Shown: positions 21,299-32,011 of the stretch, one piece after another
Position numbering within the stretch: the first letter of the stretch is position 1
Layout: each line of letters begins with the position of its first letter
Assembly: GCA_033439685.1 (NCBI GenBank)
Contig: JAUEDM010000003.1
Span: 2,262,001 to 2,326,000 of the forward strand
DNA from: Apodospora peruviana
Lineage: Eukaryota; Ascomycota; Sordariomycetes; Sordariales; Lasiosphaeriaceae
Reading direction: 5' to 3'
DNA length: 64,000 nt
Program-made: the position numbers and the translations under genes
The notes under the pieces: generated by a model
The model's input: only the letters and a program-made list of their open reading frames with translations
What the model was told of the DNA's origin: nothing
Database searches by the model: none

Positions 21299-22744
21299 CT
21301 ACGCATTGATAGTATCACCCGAGGTGCTGCTTTCATACCAATCATTCAGAAGCCAACCCTTAATCATATCTGTGGCATCTCTGGCCAGTTTCTCGTAGCC
21401 CGGATTCTGTGTGGGTTCGAACATGGCTGTTCAATCGTCAGCTTTAAATCAACTCTTTCCAAGTGTGTTGCGTAGGAGGGAGCTCAAGACTACTCACACA
21501 TATGCGCCAGCGTCTCGTCCGTCGCTTTGTCGTTGATCGCCGACTTCCAGTCCCCAGCCACGTCCCGCTTGGGCACCACGCAGAATGTCCGCTCATCGCT
21601 GCCGATTATAGTGCCCACTGTATCGACCGTCGTGGAACCCGCCGCCTTCCCCAGACGCGTGTAGAGATTACCAAAACCGACTCCCAGGTCCTTGTTGAGC
21701 CGCATCATGTATGCCACACGTTGCCGCAGTTCCTCCTTGCGCGCCAGACAGCCCACAAATTCGAGGTGCGACGTGGCCCATGTTAACCCCTGCGTAATCT
21801 GGTCGCGGTTATAGTATGCTGCTGCTCCGCCGGCGGCTACCGCACCCACAGCACCGGCGACCATTGCGATCTTACCCCAATTTCCCCAGGGGCTGTTGTT
21901 GTTGGATGCCCTGTCCTGTTCAGCGCTGCTTGCCGGCGGAAGGGCCGCAACCGGCGTCTTGCGAGTTACGGATGGGTCTGACTGCTTGGCGGACTTTGAC
22001 CCGCCCCAGAGACTCGTCAGCCCGCTGAGCTGCGAGATAGCTGTCGAGGCGGTGGCGTAGTGCGTCTCGGCGCCGTGGGCGACAACACCGGGCGAGATGC
22101 CCAGGAAGGGCGTGTCGAAGGCGAGGACGCCTTGGATATAGGGAAACATGAGCGAGTTTGGAGTCGGCGGTCGGGGAGGCGGGCTGGCACCGGGCAGGCC
22201 GATCTTGGGGTCCTCGGCAGCTGGGTCGGTAGTGTTGTGGATGGGTTTATCTGAGGCGAGTTCGATCGTCGTTTCGGCGGCCACGATGCCACCCATGGAG
22301 TGACCGACTAGAATTACGCGGACGGACGGGTCGATAGTTGGTGATGGTGTGCCGTTGGCCACTTCGAGGTCAATGACTTTGTTCATGAGCCTGTGGGTAG
22401 GTAGTTGTTATGTTTCAGCAGTGCCCATGTCACGGATTACGCAGTCGTCGAGACGAGCGGATGGAGGGATCGAGGTTTACCAATCACGAAACTTCCCCAC
22501 GCATTCGCTCAGATCACCTCGGGTTTCGTAAGTGGGATAGACGATGGTCTTGACGTTGATCTTGGGCAGCTCCTTCGCGACGAGCTGCCGCAGGTGCTTG
22601 GTGAAGGCATAGTTCTCGCCGAATGTTTGCTCATCCCCCTGGTTGGGAATCTGGTGGTCAGTTCAACGGACGTGGTTGACGACGGAGAACATGGGATCGC
22701 ACCTTGAAGCCATGTATAAAGCAGAGGAGTAGTGTCTTCTTCAT
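21299..22744 (-). CDS. Alpha/beta hydrolase with a central membrane segment
   Basis: Reverse-strand exons 22744-22703, 22638-22481, 22390-21498 and 21426-21299 encode 406 residues. The N-terminus KKTLLLCFIHGFKGDEQTF is the first strand and oxyanion turn of a lipase-like hydrolase. VILVGHSMGG contains the nucleophile elbow with Ser98, and VLAFDTPFLG follows as in DUF676/lipase-type proteins. A long Pro/Ser linker and a hydrophobic segment near residues 240-259 (IAMVAGAVGAVAAGG) suggest membrane attachment. The C-terminal part ends in a short exon with NPGYEKLARDATDMI. It is widespread in fungi, but I know of no assigned substrate. Introns are 64, 90 and 71 nt. Confidence 0.85.
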
Positions 22745-23784
22745 TGCTATCCGCCATTGAGACACTTTGCAGTGTGCAGAGGAAAGGAGCTGTGGGCGAG
22801 GCTCCCGTCGCTCACCTCATCATGTTAAGCCTTCTTGGTGGGGGCGGGGCATGCAACGCAGGTCCACTGTCAGTTCTGGAGACCTACCTGTGTGATGGGT
22901 AAGTAAAAGCTCCTAGGCCAGTATCTGCAACGAAAAACTCAAAAGAAGGCCTCTGTAGGCAGTAGCTGCAAACAACATGCAATACCTGACAGGGGGGGTT
23001 TATTTCGGCCCGCATGAGGGTATTTAGCTTCAGCCCTTCATATGAGTTTCCAGTGGCTAGAACTCCCATAAATTCAGGACGATATTCACTTATAAACTCC
23101 AGATCAATTGGCTCTATGAATCATTGTTTCCGAGCCCTTCTTCACTTACCAATATGTACCTAGTACCAGCAATCAGATGCTGTTTGATTCGAGGCTTGAA
23201 TGGGCCCACTTTATCCGTATCCGGGCGCTGAATCCGCCTGGAACATTGGGGTAATGTGGGTCGATCGCCTTCTCAGCGCCAATTTGCTGGCTTGGTTCGT
23301 GCCACCCAGGAACCTGGCGCGCCGACTCGCGGATAGGGGCGTGCTTTTTTCCATGATCCATTCAGACTGGACTTCGTTTGATTTTACTCAACTGCCGCCA
23401 TTCACCCCTCAACCGCGATCGACGTCGGCGAGGAGACAAGTCACAACTTACCATGACTTGATCTTTTGTTGATTTTCCCCCGGCCCATTCCATCTCCTCG
23501 TTGTTCATACTTTTCTCTCACTAGTCCCCTTGTCTTGCTTTTCCTCTTTCTCTTTGGCGACTTGCGAATCACCCTCCCTTCGATTCTCCCTTCCCCCTCT
23601 TTGACTGCACCTATATGCCGCCCTGTTTCCGACCGTCGATTTTTGATTCGCCTCATCCTATCCAGTCGAGCAGCGCTACTTGACACTCGGTTGCCGCCAG
23701 TTCGATATTCCACTGCGACAAGCCATCTCCTCGGGGCTGACCTAACCTCTCCTCCCCCTTCCGCAGCACACTGGCTGATTCGCC
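22745..23784. other. Divergent intergenic region hydrolase/PAP1
   Basis: About 1.04 kb between outward-reading genes. The 300 bp before PAP1 are strongly C/T-rich, consistent with its promoter and leader. Frames open in this tract are products of the composition bias. No gene is seen. Confidence 0.5.
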
Positions 23785-25672
23785 ATGTCGGAGCAAACCT
23801 ATGGCGTTACCCCGCCTATATCGGTGACTCTTCCGACAGAGTCCGAGAAGCGATCGAACGATGCTCTGCTCAGAGAGCTGAGGGCTCAAGGCACATTCGA
23901 GAGCCCTACCGAGACGGCAAAACGAGAAGAGGTGCTTAAGTCACTTGAAGTGATCGCTGACGCGTTCGTGAAGAAGGCCGCCGAGAAGGCCCATCCTCAG
24001 AATGCCATACTTATCCGGGATGCTCGTGGAAGGATTTTCACCTACGGGAGCTACCGCTTGGGTGTATACGGACCTGGCTCCGATATTGACACTCTGGTCG
24101 TGGCCCCGAAGTATGTCACGGTTGAGCACTACTTTGAGTTCTTTCCCGATCTCCTCATGGCGATGACTCCTCCGGGAGCCATCACCGACTTGACAGCAGT
24201 CAAGGAGGCTTTTGTGCCCATTATCAAATTTGAGTACTGGGGCATCAGTATCGATCTCATTTTCTGCTCTATCCAAACCCAAATGCAGCTTCCCGACAGA
24301 CGAGAGGAGTGGAGTTTGGCGGATAACAACCTCTTACGTGGCCTGAGTGAAAACGAAGTGCGGTCGCTCAATGGCACCAGGGTTACTGACGAGATCCTCA
24401 CTCTTGTCCCCGAGAAAGCAACGTTCAAGCTTGCTTTGCGCGCCATCAAGCTGTGGGCGCAACGAAAAGCCATCTACGCCAACATCATTGGATACCCCGG
24501 TGGAGTCGCATGGGCTATGATGGTTGCCAGAGTCTGCCAGCTCTACCCGAAGGCGACCAGCGCACTAGTGGTGAACAAGTTCTTCCACATCATGCTCAAG
24601 TGGCCGTGGCCTCTTCCTGTTCTCCTCAAGGATATTGAATACGGCTCCGCGGTAACACGGGTGGCAGTGTGGAACCCCAAGGTAAGTCTACTCCCGGTTC
24701 CCGCCGTGCTGATGTCTCACAACAGCCTAGGTGCAACCAACGGACCGGAATCACAAGATGCCTATTATCACGCCATCATATCCATCTATGTGCGCGACGC
24801 ACAATGTCGGCATGTCCTCCATGGCGGTGATAAAGAAGGAGCTGGACCTCGGCGCCAGATTAACCGACGAAATCTTGGTAGGCAGGCGGCCGTGGAAAGA
24901 CCTCTTCGCGAAGCACACATTTTTTACGTCAGACTTCAGGTATTACCTCACGGTTGTCTCTTGTAGTAAAACCAAGGAAGCGCAGAATGCATTCTCCGGG
25001 CTCATTGAGTCAAGGGTACGATTTCTCGTTGGGAAGATCGAGGTCCACCCATCCATAGCGCTCGCCCGTGCCTTCAACAAGGGGTACGACAGGGTTCACC
25101 GATGCAAGAATGATTCGGAAATCGAGGAGGTCCAAAGTGGTAGTCTAGCTTACATGATCAGTGAAACCGAGGTCACGACAAACGGAGCGACCAAGTCGGA
25201 GGTGAAATCCGAAGCTAATCAGGAGGCGAAATCCGAGCCTGGTGTTCCGGTTGTCAAGACAGAGCCGACCGAGGAGACGAATTTGGGCGCAGCAGCAGTT
25301 GTGAAAGAAGAAGAAGGCGATACCAAGAATATCAAGCTTGAAGATGTTGCCGAGACGCACACTGAGACTATTCTTTACACAACTAACCATTACATTGGCT
25401 TGCAGCTGGCAGTAGGGGCCAAGTCTCTGGACCTGTCGAGAGAGGTCAACGAGTGGAAGTTCATGTGCCTTGACCCGAAGCGAAACCCCCTTTACGACCC
25501 ACACATTCACTCCCTGACAATCCAGCAGATCAGAAATTTCGCTCTGCCGGATGATGTTTTCGAGAAGGGCGAGGTGAAGCCAGTCAAGGCGGTGAAGAAG
25601 AAGCGCTTGCCGGAGGAAGACGCGTCGAACTCGGCGGGCAAGCGCCAGCGGACCACAGCGGCAGTGGCCTGA
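23785..25672 (+). CDS. PAP1: Nuclear poly(A) polymerase
   Basis: Exons 23785-24681 and 24731-25672 (49 nt intron) encode 612 residues. The nucleotidyltransferase core has IFTYGSYRLGVYGPGSDIDT with catalytic Asp100 and Asp102, and the third aspartate, Asp157, in YWGISIDLIF. The central domain includes IYANIIGYPGGVAWAMMVAR and MPIITPSYPSMCATHNV. The RNA-binding domain ends with a Lys-rich, NLS-like tail (VKKKRLPEED, GKRQR). An acidic KSE/EE-rich insertion near residues 470-530 is typical of filamentous fungi. The enzyme adds poly(A) tails within the cleavage and polyadenylation complex, of which PFS2, also in this window, is another subunit. The 3' flank carries a run of 20 C. Confidence 0.96.
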
Positions 25673-26342
25673 GAGAAAGCAGATTTTTCGTTTCCCCCCC
25701 CCCCCCCCCCCCCTTTCCTTTTTTTTTCTTTCTTTTTTAACGGCAGACTGGAGAGCGGGGTTCTGTGGTATCTCGTAATGATTTTCTTCTTTTGCTGCCG
25801 TGGCAATACGTGTAAGTAGATAAAAGATCTGTGTAGACCAATAAAGTTAGTTTTTAGGGGCACAAGTGCCCCGTCAAAACACAGCAGACAGGATCCGGGT
25901 CTTGATATATTTTGCTCTTTGTCTTGATCTGGATATGCCTGGCTTTATATTTGGAATGTGCAAGATCGCCAACAGTCAGCCCCCAAATCGATAGCCCGCA
26001 CTTATTAGTAGAGCTACTGGCCAATCAGATGCAGCAATCACTACACCTGCCTGCCCGTACCTGATGATCGGTCGGCCTCGTACGGATATCCATCTCGGTT
26101 CAACCTGTATACCTATTTACCCACTTCATTTCCTCAAAACTGCGTATCGAAGCACCTCTTTCCTTCTGTACGACGAAATACGCATAACCGGCAGGTCGGC
26201 ATATGTACGGTTCTCAATAAAAAGAGGAAGAGATAGACACCTTTCGTGTCAATTTCGGCTCACATATCTAAGCCAACCAGGTAGATCAGCGAAGGAGGAT
26301 GGTGCTGGTACCTGACATATATAAGTCGGTAGGTAGACAGGC
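25673..26342. other. Intergenic between PAP1 and the PLC-X gene
   Basis: 670 bp holding the PAP1 3' end with C20 and T-rich tracts, and the promoter of the next gene, with ATATATAAG near 26317-26325 and TACCT-type words at 26278-26336. Confidence 0.5.
25694..25713. repeat. C20 homopolymer in PAP1 3' flank
   Basis: Twenty consecutive C beginning 22 bases after the PAP1 stop codon, followed by a T-rich tract to 25738. If transcribed, it gives a poly(C) then poly(U) 3' UTR. Confidence 0.9.
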
Positions 26343-27948
26343 ATGAACGACAACAGACGACGGAGCCCGAGTCAAGAGAGGGGTGTTGTTGAACGGGACC
26401 AGTACGACGACGATTACGGGTTGGAGCTTGATTTCTCCTCTTCGTCCTCTGCGCGTCTGCTTGAGGACGGTGCTGTCACCAAGAGTGTTGTTGTCGATAA
26501 ACCCCGGATTCGAAAGATCGTCGACAACTTTTTTCATCAACACATAGGCAAACCCTCTCGTCGTCCTGCAGCTGTGCTGTTACTGTGTATGACCATCATG
26601 GCTGCCTTTCTGTGGCTGGTTTATTTGGTCGTCGGCGGGTTGCTGCTGCCGGGCCATTCGTTGTCGTCACTCGCCGAGGCAGCGGCAGTAGCAAACAACG
26701 ATGGTGGTTCTTCCCAGCTCGGCAACTTTGCATTGCAAAAGATTTTGGCGGACAGCTCAGAAGTGTTTGGGGACGGCTATACTCGCTCCGGCAGCTCAAA
26801 CAAAATGAAGAACATCAACAGGGCGGAATGGATGAAGAGAATACCCGACTCGACGCCCTTGACACAGCTTAATATCCCCGGCACCCACGACAGCGCGACG
26901 TGGAACTTCACGCAAGCGACGAGCGACGCAATCCTGCACAACACCGACCCTGCGAACGACGTGTATCCCGCCGCGGTCTACCAGTGCCAGCGCGTGAGCA
27001 TCCTCGCCGCCCTCAACGGCGGGATCCGCTTCTTTGACCTGCGATACGGCTTTGACCCAACCGGAGTGCGCCTCGTCTTCTGGCATGCGCACGCGCTGCT
27101 GAGCGAGCTGGCGACGGTCCAAGATGTTCTTTTTGGGGTTTATGCCTGGCTGGAGGAGCATAAGAGTGAGGTGGTTATCCTGAGTTTGAAAGCTGAGGTT
27201 TGTTTTATCTCTCCCACTTATATATCTCTTCTCTCCCTCGTATATCTCTTGGGCTTATCTATCTATATACTAACGAAGGAAAAAGGAGACGGGCGTAACC
27301 TTCCCACCTGGCCACGCCACACCAGAATCTCTTCTCGTCACAAGCCTGACCACCCCAGCAGCAAGGCAGTACATCCTCCAACGGCACGACTCGCTGGGGC
27401 AGCTCGGTCCAGCCCGTGGCAAAGTCATCCTCTTCCGCCGCTTCGACACCCCGACCTCTCTGGGAGGCGAATCCAAACTGCCCGGCCTGCATCTCTCTCC
27501 GTCCACGTGGCCGGACAACGGCAAGGCGTTTTCGCTGCTCTATAACCCTGCCAAGAATCTTTCCGCTCACATCGAGGACTACTACGAACCCAACGACTTG
27601 CCGGAAGGCCAGAAAGGCAACGCGAGCGTCCACATCGCCGCCAAACTGGCTTCTGTGGAGGCGAATCTTCAGCTGGCTGCTGCCAACCGCAACGATGATG
27701 ATGTTGACAGGGACGGGCTTTTTGTGACGTTCACTTCGGCCGAGCATAATGCCAACGTTCCCCCAATCTTGCCCGTCATTATGGCCTTGGGCAACGGGAC
27801 GGATGTGACACCGCTCGGCGGGGTGAATCGGCGGTTGGTAAAGGAGGTGTTGCCCAAACTTCAAGGGAAGAGGTTGGGTGTTTTGGTGATTGATTTCTGG
27901 GATGAGCCTGCGGATCTGGATCTTGTTGGGACGATTTTGGGGCTGTAG
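26343..27948 (+). CDS. Membrane-anchored PLC-X domain phosphodiesterase
   Basis: Exons 26343-27197 and 27286-27948 (88 nt intron with ATACTAACG branch site) encode 505 residues. After a Ser/Asp-rich cytosolic N-terminus comes one membrane segment (residues ~77-102), giving a type II topology. The catalytic domain starts at LTQLNIPGTHDSATWN with His182. GGIRFFDLRYG and VFWHAHALLSEL (second histidine 248 or 250) follow. The C-terminal half has GKVILFRRFD and ends with LGVLVIDFWDEPADLDLV. This is the PI-specific phospholipase C X-domain fold in its short, Y/C2-free form found in many fungi. Substrate unknown. The join KAE-ETGVTF is supported by the unbroken downstream frame. Confidence 0.88.
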
Positions 27949-28322
27949 GGAGATCTGTTTTGTATATGTATTGTAATATCTGGCATGGTATTTGCAGGTA
28001 CTGTAGGAAACGTCTTGCCAGACTGTAGGTACTCCTTTGCCATGATCTAGAGACCTTAGTGCAAGTACTTTGTGTACTATGGGTTATGTATAGCGCTACA
28101 GTTTGGTAAGACGTTTTCTACAGTCCGGTTAGACCACCTCTTATATTTACGCTGTGGTTTCATAACTTGCTCCACATATACAAGGCGCGAGTATACGTCC
28201 CCGTCCCTTGATTTCTAGCCCTGTCCATCTGTCATCTATTTGATACAAGTGGAGCGTTGCAGACGTCAACAATCACAGTAGGCCACGACCCTACACTGCC
28301 CTCCCAAGTCCACACACACCAC
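27949..28322. other. Convergent intergenic region
   Basis: 374 bp between the stops of the PLC-X gene and the selenoprotein-W-like gene. It contains their 3' ends; nothing else is seen. Confidence 0.5.
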
Positions 28323-28967
28323 TCACTTACAATCCTCACATTCTTTAGGCGCCTCCTTCTTCTCAGCAGCACTATCAACACCCGCCGCAACAGCAGGGGC
28401 GTCGTTAGTCTTGACGTTATAGTCGCGGTCGACGTGGCCGAGATCGCGGCCGGGCTGGATGACGTCCCGCACGCGGCGCTTGAGCTCCTTGGTCTCGGGA
28501 AACCCGCCGTCCGACTTGCGGTCCCATAGAACATTCACCACATTCGACTGCGACTGCCGTTCTTGTCTGGTGATGATCTCGACGACAAAGACGCCACCTG
28601 TGGCGGGCTGGAGGGCGACTTCGCCCAATGAGGTGGAGAATGTGGAAAGTAGCTCTTGGGCGTACTATATATACATGTCAGGTATTGTGTCAGTATGTCA
28701 TGTCGTGAGTGACGCCCTTGGGATCGATGATGATGAGAGAATTATGATAGATTGGCTTGATGAAAACGAAGTACAGTTTGAAAAAAAAGGAAAGTGCCAG
28801 AATAAGAGGGAATAAATAATTGAGACAAAACATACATATGCCGCCCTCAGCATCCACTTGCATTGCGTGCAAAACCGGATGGTGACACGAGGGAGAGGAG
28901 GCGTAGGCGATAATGAGGGGCTGCTCCTGTCTGCGGGTGCAGCAGCAGGTCCAGAATTCTCTGCCAT
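28323..28967 (-). CDS. SelT/SelW/SelH-family (Rdx) thioredoxin-like protein
   Basis: Exons 28967-28836 and 28664-28323 on the reverse strand encode 157 residues. A Pro/Ser-rich N-terminus leads into RVTIRFCTQCKWMLRAAY with the redox CxxC at residues 33-36. This is the Cys form of the selenoprotein W motif. After the 171 nt intron the fold continues with AQELLSTFSTSLGEVALQP, FVVEIITRQ and LWDRKSDGGFPETKELKRR. Members are thought to be glutathione- or thioredoxin-linked oxidoreductases; the fungal role is unassigned. The C-terminus KECEDCK carries a second CxxC. A GTAAGT donor overlaps the stop (TGTAAGTGA), so an additional downstream exon is conceivable. Confidence 0.88.
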
Positions 28968-30096
28968 CGGGAAAGCGGACAGAAATTGCAGCTGAGACGA
29001 GCGGTTGTTGATCCGAAGTCAGAACTCAGGTCGAAGTGGTGTTGTTGATAATTGGTGTGTTGTAAGATATGGCAAGTAAAAAAAGAGCCGAGAAACATAA
29101 AAGTTGGAGTGAGCAATGAACGGATGGTGATGCGTCGTGCACGCCTTTTTTGAAAGACTTCACCCTCCACTATCTCGGTAGATTGGCAGGAGCTGCGATA
29201 ACTCACCCGTCCGGAATATTTTCCAGTATCTTCCGGCAGGGTAAGAGCAGCACTAACTATACTCATCGGGCCTACTTTTGGTAAAGTCCCCCCGAAAGAC
29301 CATGTTCTCTTCACGTTACGGGTCGTCCAGAAAGATTTTCTTTCGGAGTATAGAAGTAATTCTCATTTGCCTCGGGCTATCATTTCGTGAATCCATTGAA
29401 GCAGACGGGAAAAAGAGACGGAAATAAGGAATAAAAGCTAACTTGCTGCGCGTTGGCATGCGCTACATGAGAGACATGATATACACAACTGAAGAGGTTA
29501 AGAAACAGGGGATATGAAGTTAAAAAAGGGTAATAAGTGAAAATAAAAAGATCCCGAAATACAAAAAAAGAAACCGGGTCAAAAGTAGAAGAAAAAGACA
29601 AAAGAGAAGTATTACATGCTGAAGAGCTTCCCAAGCCGGCTGTGGCGACACCGACCGCAAGAACAGGTATAGCAATTATCGCACAGGTGTTGCCAAATCG
29701 ATGTCCCCATCGATGCCACGCCCTTGTCCCCAAGGCGACATATTCGCCTAAGCCGTCGGTAAGCAGAAACCATGGCTGTGAGGTCCGTGGTTTCCTGGTG
29801 TTGGCTGACTCCCATCGTTGCCCATCCCCATACCTTTCCCGGTATGTGTTTATCCACCATCCTTGCTTTTCCCAGAAATGCACACCGTTCCGTGGGGCAT
29901 TATTGCTTCAAGGCGATGTAATATCTTTGTCGGTCATAACCCAGGCAAGGCTCGCTGCCACGCTACAACGCCCTCCAATTTCAGTGAACCAAAACTTTTC
30001 CATGCTGCCCTGTACTCCAGGCTTCTAGCATGATCCAACGGTGGAGGGTGCCTTCCCTCAGCTTCCAAGTCGGGGTCTCGTGCAGTGTAGCTGGTC
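28968..30096. other. Intergenic between SelW-like and G gamma genes
   Basis: About 1.1 kb, A/T-rich around 29400-29620. It holds the SelW-like promoter and the G gamma 3' flank. Open frames on both strands lack similarity. Confidence 0.45.
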
Positions 30097-30441
30097 CTAC
30101 ATGACTATACAGCATCCGCCGGTCTGTGGTGGCGCGTACGGGTCCTCTCCCTTGGGTACGGTGCCGTGGACGCTGGGCACCATGTAGTCTTTGGTGGTGT
30201 TGCAGTAGTTGATTATGCTGCCAGGAACATGTCAATTGAGCCCCAGCAAACGCGATACTCGGGGGTATATTCAAACTCACCTCCTTGCCGCTACACTGAC
30301 GGGAATGCGTTCCCTTTCAAGATCCTCGCGTAATCGGTTGTTGAGCTCGGTCAGCCGGCGAAGTTTTAAATCGGCCATGCTCTGCTTGTTCTTTTTGATC
30401 TGCGACGGGTCGCCGACATCGCGCGAAGTGTATTGGGGCAT
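30097..30441 (-). CDS. gng-1: Heterotrimeric G protein gamma subunit
   Basis: Exons 30441-30281 and 30217-30097 on the reverse strand encode 93 residues. The sequence MPQYTSRDVGDPSQIKKNKQ begins the conserved part. A coiled coil for the beta subunit, LKLRRLTELNNRLREDLERE, follows. After the 63 nt intron come INYCNTTKDYMVPSVHGTVP and DPYAPP, then the terminal GGCCIVM. The last four residues, CIVM, form a CaaX box for prenylation, with a neighbouring cysteine for palmitoylation. G beta-gamma transmits pheromone, nutrient and developmental signals at the plasma membrane. I chose the 93-residue form because this is the length known in related fungi. The frame is open upstream to an ATG at 30651, which would add 70 Ser/Gln-rich residues. 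Confidence 0.93.
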
Positions 30442-32011
30442 GTTGGGTGCTGAGGAAGCCTGCGCTTCAAGGTGTAGATTCGTTTTCTGCTGCCGGGTCC
30501 TCGAGGACGATGATGGCGGTGATGCTCCCGCCGCGGAGGCAGATGCTTCTCGAGGCTGTAGTTGTCGACTACTGCTGGCACTTTCGTGTGTATGCGACGC
30601 CCCAGGCGAACTCAGCGACTCGTGATTGTAAGGCTGTTGCTGCTCGATCATCGTGTGTTAGTCTCAAATCGCGCTCCTCCTTCTCGTTCTTCTCCTCGAC
30701 GTGATAGGCAGGTAGGTGGTGGTGGCTGCGGTCGTATGGAAGGGGCTACTGCCTCTCGGTCGCCCCTTGGGCCAATGGTTCGACGTGATCAGTGGATTGA
30801 GAGCCGGTGCCGATCGCAGGGCGTCGGGGGCGTGCGAATCAGGGACGGTTTCTGGCGGCGAGAAAATGAAATGACGGGTCAATTCTTACCTAGAAAAGGG
30901 ACAAGTTAAGTCGCCTGCCAGATGGATTGCAAGAGACGGCGAATACTGGAGCGGGAATGCGTTGCCAGAAGCGGGCTTTGGCTTTGTTGGAATGGGCGAA
31001 TTGGTGAGGCGTCAGACGGGAAGGGGGTTTCTGGTCGACTCAGCGGTGGCAGACAGACGGGCGGGCAGTTCGCAGGTTCGCAGTTGCTCACTGGGCAGCG
31101 GGACGTGGCCAGTGCGCGGTGCTCCAGTGGACTGCAAAAGCAAATGAGACGATCAGGGGTGTTATATTAGACCCGTTAGTTGCATACCCTTCAGGATAGC
31201 TGCGCAGAGAATGCAGTTGTAAAATGGCATTTGCCTTGATAGTGGGATTTTTCCTGCTTCTATCCGTCTGTCTTGTAATTCTCCCCGACGGCGACTTCAA
31301 TGATCAGCTTACTGAAGTTGGGTGATGCAAACAAAAGTGTGGATGAGGGTGACATTGGATATCTCCACGGAGCTTTATTAGGTGCCCTGGTTATGGCGGG
31401 CGGCAGCACCTCCTCTCTTTGTGTCAGGACCTTGAGCTCTCCGTCGACTCCCGTCGAAGCATGGATGGAAAATGGAACCTATAAGGTCGCCCCGTCACCT
31501 GCATACCGGGACTGTTCAGTAAATCCAGCGTCCGCTAGCGAAAACCCCACTTTGCTGTCGCCTTTGATGTGCCCGAATCCTAGCCGAATCGGACGATGCT
31601 GGAGAGGACAATCCAAATTCACCGCACCGCAAACCACAAAATTGGACAACCATAGGAAGTGAAAGCTGCGTTCTGTTAGTTTTGGTAAATCTGCGGATTC
31701 ACCTCCGAGGCGCAGGAACGACCCTATAATAGACGTCAGAGCGACTGCCGTTTCATCGTCCTCCCGTCCTTTGAATCTGGTAAATCACGTGACGTGCGGA
31801 TAATTTGAGCCCACAAATCCAGCAAAACGTGCGTGCACCGGTGCATTTCCTGGTCAGGGCTCGACAACTCCTGCTTTTCCACGAGGCGAAAAAACCACCT
31901 CTGCTCTGGACAGCGTCAGTCAAGTCAACAGCATTTACTATAATCGCTGCTTGCGCTGCCACCAGCAATCACAAACTCTTGCCTGCACGTTTGCAGCGGA
32001 GGTTGCCCATC
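30442..32011. other. Divergent intergenic region G gamma/eIF3a
   Basis: About 1.57 kb. The part to 30651 is either leader or an N-terminal extension of the G gamma gene. A TCACGTG site at 31785-31791 precedes eIF3a. No further gene is seen. Confidence 0.5.
31785..31791 (+). promoter_or_regulatory. TCACGTG site upstream of eIF3a
   Basis: The same CACGTG core as upstream of RPL39, 221 bp before the eIF3a start codon and directly followed by ACGTGC. The site is seen; a Cbf1-type activator is inferred. Confidence 0.35.

Noticed and set aside
29380..29883. 167-codon reverse open frame
   Set aside because: Hydrophobic Phe/Ser/Tyr-rich C-terminal half arises from an A-rich tract read backwards; no family match.
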